From contig NZ_SLWV01000021.1 of the NCBI RefSeq assembly GCF_004345705.1, forward strand, positions 1 through 64,000: DNA of 64,000 bases, written 5' to 3'. The translations under genes and the position numbers were made by a program. The notes below the pieces were generated by a model. It was given only the letters and a program-made list of their open reading frames with translations. It did no database searches and was not told the origin of the DNA. The stretch is from Marinisporobacter balticus. Its GTDB lineage: Bacteria; Bacillota; Clostridia; Peptostreptococcales; Thermotaleaceae. This document shows, in pieces, positions 54,227 through 62,424 of the stretch. The first letter of the stretch is position 1, and the number at the start of each line of letters is the position of its first letter.

Positions 54227-54258
54227 AAACCCTCTATGTGTCTCCACATAGAGGGTTT
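54227..54258 (+). terminator. Terminator of the sigma-54 operon
   Basis: AAACCCTCTATGTG (54227-54240) pairs perfectly with CACATAGAGGGTTT (54245-54258), loop TCTC, then ATTAT. It is a strong 14-bp stem. Confidence 0.85.
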
Positions 54259-54557
54259 ATTATGTGATAAGGGTGTCATCGTGAGGCAGAATCTGAAGGA
54301 AGTCGGATGGGTTTGCACGACAAATGATAGTATAGTCAAAGATTAAGATTCATAGTGCGTAGTATGTAGGATAGTACTTCTATACTATGTTACTTTATAA
54401 ATCAAATTGGTATAATTTGTTTATAATTGATATTTTTAGAAAGAATGCGACAAAATAAGTTCTTGCGAATATGAATGATGGGTAAATTGTGATAGGGTGT
54501 GCGCGTATTTTGTTCATTTTTGTGTTGTGAGCATATGTGAAAGGAAGGATTGTTAGT
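54259..54557 (+). other. Upstream region of the vWA gene
   Basis: About 300 bases. TGGTATAAT at 54408-54416 is an extended -10 promoter, without a clear -35, and would start transcription about 130 bases before the vWA gene. Nothing else was recognised. Confidence 0.45.
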
Positions 54558-56555
54558 ATGAATAAATTTTGTAAGTGTATATGTTTAATAATTTGCTTTA
54601 TGGTAAGTACAACAAATATTTCATTAGCAGAAGAAATTATCTATAAACCTAAAAATGTGGATATCATGTTTGTCATAGACTCAAGTTATTCTATGAATAT
54701 AAATGATAAAAATAAAATAGCTACAAATATGATGAAGATGTTTATTGATACGCTTCCATCAAAGAACATCAATGTAGGATATGTAGCATATAATGATTCT
54801 GTTACAAATTTTTTAGAACCTATGCCTATAGAAACTTATAATCAAAGAAGTACTATGAAAAATAGAATTGAAAGCATAAGAAAAGCAGGATATTCAGATA
54901 TGGGTCTAGGGTTGAAAAAGGGTTTTGAACTTATTACAGCTCATTTGAAAAACGATACGCAGCCTATTATGATTTTAATATCTGATGGTGAAACGTCATT
55001 ATCTAGAAATAGTAATCGTACGATAAATCATTCTAATTTGGATATAAATGATGTTATTCATCAATCGAATCAAATCAATATGCCTATCTATACAATTGCA
55101 CTCGAAGATGAATCTGAAAGAACGGATATTCTTACTGATATTTCAAAAAAAACAGGTGCTAAGACTTATATTGCTCCAACTTCTAATGATTTGATTGAAA
55201 TATTTACTGGAATTTTAAAAACACACTTAATCTCTACGACCAAGCCTATTGTAGAAACTATTGGGACTGGAAAAAAGCAAGAAATAACGATCCCGATATT
55301 TGATTCACTAATTACTGAATCAAATATTTTATTGATATCATCTTCACCTATTAAGGACTATAAAATTTTGAATGCACAGGATTCTGTGTCTTTTGCAAAA
55401 TCAGAATATTATTTTTCTGCTAAAATAGTAAATCCTTTGCAACAAGAAGTGAAACTAGAATTTATTGGGGATAAAAATGATACGATCAAGGGGTATTTAT
55501 TGTCGAATTATGATATTAGTTTAAATTTAGATGTTCCTGATGTCATTTATAAAAATAGGCCGTTTACAATAGATGCATCCTTCATCAACAATACCAATAA
55601 TGAATTTATTAAAGATACTACATTTTATAATAAAATAACACCTGTAATAACTTTAATAAATAATGATAATAAAATCAGCCTCCCTATAAATAGATTAAAT
55701 GACAAAATACAAATCAATAATACTATCGGAAATAGTGGTAAATATATTCTTGATACTAATTTTAAGCATGAAAATTTTAATATTAAATTTAATGAATTAA
55801 CCTTTGACGTTAGAAATAATCCTCCTAGCAGTGAATTTTTTGAAACTATTAAACTACCTATAATGTCTAAGAATAAGGTTTATCAATTAGATCAATATTT
55901 TCATGATCCTGATGGAGATATATTAACATATGAAATCATAAATACTGATACGGATAAATCAAATTTGAATATTAAAAATTCGGAACTGATAATAAATCAT
56001 TCTAAACAAGGAGCGTATGAATTTACGATAAAAGCCAGTGATAACGAAGGCTTAAGCTTTACAACAAAACCAATTATGCTATCTATTATACCAAAACTAC
56101 AGTATTATTATCGTATTGCTGTTATGATAACGTGCTTATTAATTGGAAGTATTTTATTTTTTAGCATATACAGAAAAATGAAGGCACCAAAACGCACATT
56201 TACAGGAAAAATAAATGGATATTTTATTAATTTAAAAGATAAAGAAGAGGTTCCACCTCTTACTATTTCTTTGTATAAATTTGAAAATAAAAAAAGAATT
56301 AGTTTGGAAGAAATGATTGTTTGCGCTCGGGTAGATAAACCTTTTTTAAATGCTAGTCAAATTTATTTTGAACCAGGATTTGATAAATCTATAGTTTTTT
56401 ACAATAGCTCAGCTGCTACAGCTATGATAAACTCAGAAATTGCATGTAAAAATGTAAAATATACACTTAGATATAAGACTAAAATTTATATTACTTTTGA
56501 AGATGGCATATCCGAAATAGAGTTGCACTACAATAAAGCTAACCCTACTACTTGA
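54558..56555 (+). CDS. vWA-domain membrane protein with cadherin-like domain
   Basis: 665 residues from ATG 54558 (AAGGAAGGA upstream). A signal peptide (~1-25, ISLAEE) is followed by a von Willebrand A domain with MIDAS (FVIDSSYSMNIND, then TSLILISDGETSL-like MILISDGETSL), ~30-215. Beta-rich spacer domains follow, including a dystroglycan-type cadherin-like domain (~425-515; LDQYFHDPDGDILTYEI). A single TM helix (~523-545) leads to a ~120-residue cytoplasmic tail (GYFINLKDKEEVPPLTISLYK). It lies upstream of the candidate injection cluster in the same orientation, 260 bases apart. A metal-dependent adhesion or scaffold role is inferred. Confidence 0.8.
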   Translation: MNKFCKCICLIICFMVSTTNISLAEEIIYKPKNVDIMFVIDSSYSMNINDKNKIATNMMKMFIDTLPSKNINVGYVAYNDSVTNFLEPMPIETYNQRSTMKNRIESIRKAGYSDMGLGLKKGFELITAHLKNDTQPIMILISDGETSLSRNSNRTINHSNLDINDVIHQSNQINMPIYTIALEDESERTDILTDISKKTGAKTYIAPTSNDLIEIFTGILKTHLISTTKPIVETIGTGKKQEITIPIFDSLITESNILLISSSPIKDYKILNAQDSVSFAKSEYYFSAKIVNPLQQEVKLEFIGDKNDTIKGYLLSNYDISLNLDVPDVIYKNRPFTIDASFINNTNNEFIKDTTFYNKITPVITLINNDNKISLPINRLNDKIQINNTIGNSGKYILDTNFKHENFNIKFNELTFDVRNNPPSSEFFETIKLPIMSKNKVYQLDQYFHDPDGDILTYEIINTDTDKSNLNIKNSELIINHSKQGAYEFTIKASDNEGLSFTTKPIMLSIIPKLQYYYRIAVMITCLLIGSILFFSIYRKMKAPKRTFTGKINGYFINLKDKEEVPPLTISLYKFENKKRISLEEMIVCARVDKPFLNASQIYFEPGFDKSIVFYNSSAATAMINSEIACKNVKYTLRYKTKIYITFEDGISEIELHYNKANPTT

Positions 56556-56815
56556 ACATAGACAGATTACTGAAAAGACCACAATTTATTATGGATTTTT
56601 GTACACTAATGCTGTTGAAAATCAAATGATAATTAAAAAAATCAAAAATTGGAACTTTACACCTATTTTTAAAAATGTAAAAACGTGTTAGAATTTGTTA
56701 AAAAATATATTAAAATACATTTAATCAATAATATTACTTATTAAGTATAAAATTAGAAATATTACTGAGTAAATACATTTTTAAAACAATTAATAATCTT
56801 ATCAGGAGGTATAAA

Positions 56816-58981
56816 ATGGAAATTATTGAGCAAACCAATAGAACCATATTGTTTGAAGAAATCAACCCTGAAAAGTTAGACTTATTAACGATGATAGGGG
56901 ATACGAAGGGGATTGATAGTTTAGATGATGACAAAATAAAAGAAATTAATGAACAGCTTTTGGTAAAAAGCTTTGATGAATTTTTAGATAAGTTTAATCC
57001 CGTCGTATATTCTTTTTATAATGCGAGCAATCAAAAGGTTATGTATACACTAAAAAAACCTGAAAACTTATCAGATGAATATATTACTGAAATACCAGTA
57101 AATATGTCAAATGACTTTTTAAAGATGTTGTTTACGCTTATTGAAACAAAAACAGCCCAAGGACTTGCAAATGTTGATTTTAAATTTGAAAACTTACTCG
57201 ATATGCTTTCACCTAAAAAAGTTATGGATGATATTAGGCAATCAAGAAAGGAAATTCAGTATATACATAGTAAGTATGATGATCTAGATGAAGAAGACCC
57301 TAAAAAATTAGATTTTGGAGATAAACTAAACGGTATGTTTGAAGAGGCAAGTCAGAATTATAATAACGTTATGGCAATGCTTCCTCTTGCTATAGAAGAT
57401 ATAAAGACTCGACTATTATTAGGACAGAGAGATAATGAAGAAAATAATGAACAATTAAAAATTGGTGTATTAAGTATGGGAGAGAGTGGAGAACTTAAAA
57501 TTTTAGAAGCACCAAAACCAGAAGAAAATGCTTTAGTTGCACTTGATGATCATGCAAATACAGGTTTGATAGAAGCTTTCAAAGATGACTATGATGCGAT
57601 TAATGACGTTAAATCAGATTATGTAAGAGATTTGGTAGTTCGTACATTCTGTCCATTGACATCTACGTTAGAAAGTAAGATAGATATAGAATCAGAAGTT
57701 AATAATTACAATACATATTTAGAATTTTATAAAAATGCAAAAGATGATTTTGTTAAAACAGTAAAACCATTAATTGAAAAAATGGTTGGTGTAAAAATGT
57801 TTTTTGAACAATATAAAGTTCAGAATAAAGGCATGGTGCCTAGCTTATTAGTAACGAATACGAAACTTGAGTTATTTGTAAAAAGTAGTAATACTCCTCG
57901 TCTTGTGACGTATTTAAATACAGTAAATGATAAAAATGATTTTTCAAATACGATTTGGTTTGGAATTGTACCGTCTGTGCAAATGGGGATTAGTGGAAAA
58001 AAACAGTTGCGTAGAGAACGTTTTAAAGGAAATCAACATGTAGAGAAAACAGATGTAAATACTATGGAATCCTTAACAATGCTTTTAAATATCGTTAAGG
58101 ATTATAGAATACAAATATTTTTTAGCTTTGAAACAAATGAAGAAACTACATTCAGCCATATGGCGATAAATGGTACAGAAAAATATGTGGATAAATGCAC
58201 GGTTTTAACAAGAAAAGATTATAGCGAATTCGCCATTCCTTGTATACCTAACTTTACAATCATTCCAAAAGACAAGTCAGGAGTAGTTCTTGATAGCAAG
58301 ATGATCATGAAAGAAAATGGCTTAGCTAATTTATCAAAAGAGAAAGAAGATGTTTTGAAACTTTGGATAGAAGGGGTATACATAGGATCGTCTTATATAG
58401 CAGCAGGGATTGTAGCAGCATATCAATGTCCTGAGTATTTAAGAGAAGTATTTAAGAATGCAACACATGAATATCCAGGCGTTAGATTTGATATAGAGGC
58501 AGATGATAATGCACTTAATGTGAGAACTACGCTTGCAAAAGAAATTTCAGGATTTACAAATAATATAAAAAATGCGATCAATAGAAAAAACTTTGGATTT
58601 GTCTTTTCATCAGAGAATGCACAAGTGAAAGGCAGAGATATAAGACAAATTACAGTTTATAAAGCAAGGAGTCTTCAAACAGTAGGAAATGATTTTGAAT
58701 CCATATATAAAACAATCGTAACAACATATATAGAAAGAATGTTGCGTTTTCATACAAATGATTTTAAGCAAGATAATATTGTTAAATTCTTTAGCAACAA
58801 TCCAAACAGTCAAAAGAGTAGATGGATTGCAAATAAAGGATATATGAACTCCATTATTCAAGAAGGCGATGATATTAACTTTATAATAGATGAAAAATTA
58901 GGAAATTGTAATATAGATATTACATTCAATGGAAGTGTGAAAAACTTAGAAGTTGAGATAACAAGAAGTGTAGCCAATTAA
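56816..58981 (+). CDS. Candidate sheath-like protein of a contractile apparatus
   Basis: 721 residues, no signal peptide or TM; ATG follows AGGAGG. The protein has a mixed alpha/beta body with an acidic N-terminal ~230 residues containing a helical segment (KKVMDDIRQSRKEIQYIHSKYDD). The C-terminal third (FSSENAQVKGRDIRQITVYKARSLQTVGNDFESIYKTIVTTYIERMLRFHTNDF) recalls TssC/tail-sheath C-terminal domains. Some relatives carry the uninformative annotation membrane-associated protease. It precedes two tube-like genes, as tssB/C precede hcp in type VI loci. Sheath identity is inferred and no TssB partner is seen in the window. Confidence 0.45.
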   Translation: MEIIEQTNRTILFEEINPEKLDLLTMIGDTKGIDSLDDDKIKEINEQLLVKSFDEFLDKFNPVVYSFYNASNQKVMYTLKKPENLSDEYITEIPVNMSNDFLKMLFTLIETKTAQGLANVDFKFENLLDMLSPKKVMDDIRQSRKEIQYIHSKYDDLDEEDPKKLDFGDKLNGMFEEASQNYNNVMAMLPLAIEDIKTRLLLGQRDNEENNEQLKIGVLSMGESGELKILEAPKPEENALVALDDHANTGLIEAFKDDYDAINDVKSDYVRDLVVRTFCPLTSTLESKIDIESEVNNYNTYLEFYKNAKDDFVKTVKPLIEKMVGVKMFFEQYKVQNKGMVPSLLVTNTKLELFVKSSNTPRLVTYLNTVNDKNDFSNTIWFGIVPSVQMGISGKKQLRRERFKGNQHVEKTDVNTMESLTMLLNIVKDYRIQIFFSFETNEETTFSHMAINGTEKYVDKCTVLTRKDYSEFAIPCIPNFTIIPKDKSGVVLDSKMIMKENGLANLSKEKEDVLKLWIEGVYIGSSYIAAGIVAAYQCPEYLREVFKNATHEYPGVRFDIEADDNALNVRTTLAKEISGFTNNIKNAINRKNFGFVFSSENAQVKGRDIRQITVYKARSLQTVGNDFESIYKTIVTTYIERMLRFHTNDFKQDNIVKFFSNNPNSQKSRWIANKGYMNSIIQEGDDINFIIDEKLGNCNIDITFNGSVKNLEVEITRSVAN

Positions 58982-59083
58982 CAAAAAAGGTAAAGGTTAT
59001 ATTTTCACAAAAGTTATTAAGCATATAGTGGCACTAAGCGATTAGTGTGATTATAAATAAATCATACAAAAGGAGGAATTATA

Positions 59084-59509
59084 ATGGGATTCAGACTTAA
59101 AGTAGAGGGTCCTGAGACGATTGACTTAGGAATTGAAAACATATTGACTGTAGAGTTTAAAACAGATACACCAAATGATTCAAATGCACGCTCTACAGAT
59201 CTTGGCACATCACTAATCGTTAAAGGAAAAATATTAACAGCCGTGGATGGAGAAGAAGCAGATAGTACGATGAAGCTTGCGCAATGGTCATTAGTACCTG
59301 GAGAGAGGGCAGACTGCTATAGAAAAGCAACAATAGATGTAATATCAGCATCACAAGTAGTCAGACAAATTCATTTACCAAATGCTTTTATAGTAGATTA
59401 TACAGAAGATTATGGAGATGAAGAAGGCGTAGGAACATTTTATTTACACATGAAACAGAAAAAGGATAAGACAATAATGGTAAAACTAGAAGGTGGATTT
59501 GAAGAGTAA
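59084..59509 (+). CDS. Hcp/TssD-like tube protein candidate, copy 1
   Basis: 141 residues, ATG after AAAGGAGG. It has no signal peptide and an all-beta pattern. The order of conserved stretches MGFRLKVEG, TDTPNDSNARSTDLGTSLIVKGKI, LAQWSLVPG, RQIHLPNAFIVDYTEDYGDEEGVGTFYLHMKQKK parallels Bacteroidetes-type TssD/Hcp (short N-terminal strand, T-D-x-x-x-x-x-x-S, ring-contacting W, nAycvyY-x-e-x-f). A ring-forming tube subunit is inferred. It is followed 33 bases later by a 63% identical paralogue. Confidence 0.6.
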   Translation: MGFRLKVEGPETIDLGIENILTVEFKTDTPNDSNARSTDLGTSLIVKGKILTAVDGEEADSTMKLAQWSLVPGERADCYRKATIDVISASQVVRQIHLPNAFIVDYTEDYGDEEGVGTFYLHMKQKKDKTIMVKLEGGFEE

Positions 59510-59542
59510 TAAATATAAAAATTATAGAAAGGATGTGTAAAT

Positions 59543-59968
59543 ATGGGTTTTAGAGTGAAAATTGAAGGTGTAGAAACCATAGAGCTTCAAATTGAAAGTG
59601 TACAGAAAGTAAGATTCAAAACAGATATACCCAAAGATTCAAATGCACGTACAAAAGATGTAGGGTCTACAATGGTTATTAGTGGGAAAATATTAACAGC
59701 TGTAGATGGAGATCCTTTTGATAGCACTAGACAAATGGGCATTTGGTCATTAGTACCTGCAGAAAGTGCAGATTGTTACAGAAAATTAACAGTAGAGGTA
59801 ATATCAGCGAGTCAAGTAGTAAGAAAAATATTCTTGCCAAATGCTTTTGTAGTAGATTATACTGAACATTTTGGGGATACAGAGGGTATAGGAACATTTG
59901 AGTTAGTTGTTAAACAGAAAAAAGACAAGCTAGATAAAGTGACAATAGAAGGCGGATATAGCGCCTAA
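59543..59968 (+). CDS. Hcp/TssD-like tube protein candidate, copy 2
   Basis: 141 residues. In a gap-free alignment 89 of 141 residues are identical to copy 1; the most conserved parts are SADCYRK, VISASQVVR and LPNAFVVDYTE, the predicted ring interfaces. The surface-like segments 57-67 and 130-141 differ most. ATG follows GAAAGGATG. It ends just before a hairpin at 59978. Two similar tubes may alternate or form distinct rings. Confidence 0.6.
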   Translation: MGFRVKIEGVETIELQIESVQKVRFKTDIPKDSNARTKDVGSTMVISGKILTAVDGDPFDSTRQMGIWSLVPAESADCYRKLTVEVISASQVVRKIFLPNAFVVDYTEHFGDTEGIGTFELVVKQKKDKLDKVTIEGGYSA

Positions 59969-59977
59969 TTAAATACA

Positions 59978-60000
59978 TAGATGCCCTTTTAGGGCATCTA
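59978..60000 (+). other. Hairpin between tube genes and regulatory genes
   Basis: TAGATGCCCT (59978-59987) pairs perfectly with AGGGCATCTA (59991-60000), loop TTT, followed by TATATTAG. The weak T content suggests partial termination or an RNA stability element that would keep the tube genes more highly expressed than the genes that follow. Confidence 0.6.
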
Positions 60001-60024
60001 TATATTAGTAAAGGACACAAAAAA

Positions 60025-60450
60025 ATGAAAAATGCATATAAGATATTAGAAATCAATACAAAGGCTTCCCAAAATGAAATAAAGACGGCATATAGAAAGC
60101 TAGCGAAAAAGTATCATCCTGATGTAAATCAAAACGATAAATATACAGCTGAAAAATTTAGAGAAGTAACAGAGGCGTACAATATATTAAGGGATGAAAA
60201 ATTAAAGAAAGAATATGATCAAAAATTATGTAATGAGCAAGAAACAAATCAAAGAACTGAGCAGTCTACTAAAACTAAAAAACAAGCAAAAACTACAAAC
60301 AAAATGAATGTAGACTTTGAATTTGAAAATTTTTTTGGATTCAATCCTAGAACAAAAGAAACAAAGAAAGATTTTGGAAATAAAAATAAGAAAGATCCAA
60401 TGAATACAAATGATATCTTTGAATCTTTCTTTAAAGTAAAAAGAGATTAA
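60025..60450 (+). CDS. J-domain protein
   Basis: 141 residues. The N-terminal J-domain (~1-68) contains HPD in KKYHPDVNQNDKY and helices II-IV as usual (YKILEINTKASQNEIKTAYRKLAKKYHPD). The remainder is Lys/Thr-rich and lacks the Gly/Phe linker and zinc fingers of DnaJ. It contains a repeated segment NFFGFNPRTKE and IFESFFKVKRD that may bind a partner. It would recruit Hsp70 to help assemble or disassemble the structure encoded here. The stop overlaps the next gene. Confidence 0.85.
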   Translation: MKNAYKILEINTKASQNEIKTAYRKLAKKYHPDVNQNDKYTAEKFREVTEAYNILRDEKLKKEYDQKLCNEQETNQRTEQSTKTKKQAKTTNKMNVDFEFENFFGFNPRTKETKKDFGNKNKKDPMNTNDIFESFFKVKRD

Positions 60451-60464
60451 TGGAGTTGATGACT

Positions 60465-61022
60465 TTGAAAAAGTCGATTTCACATAATATAACAATTATT
60501 GATTTGACAATAGCGATTCTTTCAATAGTAACATGTATATATATATATATGATTATGGAGCATAGGTTTATAGAGTATATCTTGATTTTCATAGTAGGAA
60601 TCATAGCCATATTTTATATAGGAAGAGTGTTTGCTTCAGATAAAAAAGAGGATATGCAACATACCAAAACAAGGCATGTAAATAATATTAACAATTTAGC
60701 GCTATTAAATGAAGAAAATCAAATTATAAGAGAATGGGATTTACTAAATAAAACATCCTTAGTAATAGGTAGAAATACGAAACAAACTGAAGTAGATATA
60801 GATTTAAGTACATCTACATATGCATCATTAATAGACCCCCAACATGCTGTTTTAAATTTTGTATCTGGTAGATGGTACATAGAGGACTTATATTCTGAAA
60901 ATGGTATTAGCATACAAAAAGCTGAAGACAAAATAAGATATAAATTATCAAAAGATAAACCTTGTACAATAATCAAAGGAGATGTTGTCTTTATAGCTAA
61001 AACGAAACTTTTGATTAGATGA
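60465..61022 (+). CDS. Membrane protein with cytoplasmic FHA domain
   Basis: 185 residues from a TTG at 60465 with GGAG 9 bases upstream; an ATG at 60450 overlaps the previous stop and is a possible alternative. Two hydrophobic segments (~10-55) are followed by an FHA domain (~95-170; LVIGRNTKQTEVDIDLS, YASLIDPQHAVLNF, YIEDLYSENGISI), a phosphothreonine-binding fold. Type VI systems are often activated through a Fha protein. It lies in a tight operon with a zinc-ribbon FHA protein and PP2C-type proteins. Confidence 0.8.
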   Translation: MKKSISHNITIIDLTIAILSIVTCIYIYMIMEHRFIEYILIFIVGIIAIFYIGRVFASDKKEDMQHTKTRHVNNINNLALLNEENQIIREWDLLNKTSLVIGRNTKQTEVDIDLSTSTYASLIDPQHAVLNFVSGRWYIEDLYSENGISIQKAEDKIRYKLSKDKPCTIIKGDVVFIAKTKLLIR

Positions 61023-61038
61023 AACGGAGTGTTAGTGA

Positions 61039-61545
61039 ATGAGCCTTATTAGATGTCAAAATGGACATATGTTTAGTGCAAGAAGATATGGAAGCATATG
61101 TCCGTATTGTAATATAGAAACAGCATCAAAGGAAAAACCTGAGTTGCCTCCAAAAGATTTTGATATTGAAGATGAATTATTAAAAGAAGAAATACAACCA
61201 GTATGTGGTTGGCTTGTTTGCATTGAAGGGGCAAGAGTAGGAAAAGACTACAAAATAAAAGAGGGCAAAAATTTTATAGGTAGAGCAGATGATATGGATA
61301 TACAAATTTTAGGAGACAACAAAATTTCAAGAAGAAATCATGCAATTGTAGTATATGATCCTAAAAAAAGAAATTCAGTTTTACTACCAGGGGATGCTTC
61401 AGGGATTGCATATTTAAATGATGAGGCAGTATATGTACCAACAGAGCTATCACCCTATGATGTAATAGAGCTTGGAAAAAGTAAATTTTTGTTTATTCCA
61501 TTTTGTGGGGAACATTTTGAATGGGATGATATAGGCGGGGAGTAA
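61039..61545 (+). CDS. Zinc-ribbon plus FHA protein
   Basis: 168 residues. The first ~25 residues hold a Cys/His knuckle (CQNGHMFSARRYGSICPYC). The FHA domain occupies ~60-165 (FIGRADDMDIQILGDNKISRRNHAIVVYDP, with the Arg, Ser and His of phosphothreonine binding), and DVIELGKSKFLFIPF ends the protein. No TM is present. ATG follows GGAG. It probably docks a phosphorylated partner to the membrane complex. Confidence 0.85.
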   Translation: MSLIRCQNGHMFSARRYGSICPYCNIETASKEKPELPPKDFDIEDELLKEEIQPVCGWLVCIEGARVGKDYKIKEGKNFIGRADDMDIQILGDNKISRRNHAIVVYDPKKRNSVLLPGDASGIAYLNDEAVYVPTELSPYDVIELGKSKFLFIPFCGEHFEWDDIGGE

Positions 61546-61550
61546 TCTCT

Positions 61551-62420
61551 ATGAAAACATTTATATATGAAAACAAATATATGATTATGATTAGTTTAAT
61601 AAGTAGCGTATGTCTATTAATCTTATTTAGAGAAATTATAAAGGCTAAAGTTAAAAAAATGAAGCGATACAATGGCGTTGAGTTAGCAAGTGCCACTTTT
61701 ATAGGAGATAGAGAGTTGCAAGAAGATGCGATGAATATAGTTTTAGAAGAAAAAGGAATACTGGCTGTTTTAGCCGATGGAAGAGGAAAGAACCATGTGG
61801 GAAAAATTTCGAGTCAACTGGCTGTAAAAATTTTTGCAGAATTATTTGCGAATGAGAATGCGATATCCAATGCAAATTATTTTTTCAAAAGAGCCTTTAA
61901 TATCACAAACAGAGAAATTTTAAAAAAACTATATGATCATCAAGGTGGCGCTAGTATTGTATGTGCGGTTATCATAGAGGACTTATTACATTATGCTTTA
62001 GTTGGAAATACAATGATTGCAGTTTTTAGAAATAATGAATTAATCCCTTTAAGTGAAGGGCATACCGTGAACGTACTTGCACAAAGAGGTTTTTATCAAG
62101 GGAAAATAAGTAAACAACAGGCATTGTGGGCATTGAAAGAAAAAAGACTACTCAATTATGTAGGACAAGATGGATTTAAAGATGTAGAAATATATGATGT
62201 ACCCATCCGATTAAAAAAGGGAGATCTCATTATGCTAATGAGTGATGGGATCCATCAGCATGCTTCATGGAACAAATTAGAAGAAGCAATGAAAAAACAT
62301 TTAACATGTGACCAAATAGCAGAAAATATCATTCATCAATTAAAAGATGACGCTATAGTCAATAAAGATAATGCAAGCATTATAATAATGAGATATAGAG
62401 GGCATAGATTAAGGGTGTAA
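61551..62420 (+). CDS. Membrane-anchored PP2C-type phosphatase
   Basis: 289 residues. One N-terminal TM (~11-31) is followed by a PP2C domain (~45-285). Metal-ligand residues appear as GDRELQEDAM, VLADGRGKN, LMSDGIHQ and DNASIIIM, so the site may be active. The family's DGMGGH is altered to DGRGKN. It fits the PppA phosphatase that reverses FHA-linked phosphorylation in type VI regulation. It starts 5 bases after the preceding stop. Confidence 0.8.
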   Translation: MKTFIYENKYMIMISLISSVCLLILFREIIKAKVKKMKRYNGVELASATFIGDRELQEDAMNIVLEEKGILAVLADGRGKNHVGKISSQLAVKIFAELFANENAISNANYFFKRAFNITNREILKKLYDHQGGASIVCAVIIEDLLHYALVGNTMIAVFRNNELIPLSEGHTVNVLAQRGFYQGKISKQQALWALKEKRLLNYVGQDGFKDVEIYDVPIRLKKGDLIMLMSDGIHQHASWNKLEEAMKKHLTCDQIAENIIHQLKDDAIVNKDNASIIIMRYRGHRLRV

Positions 62421-62424
62421 GATC

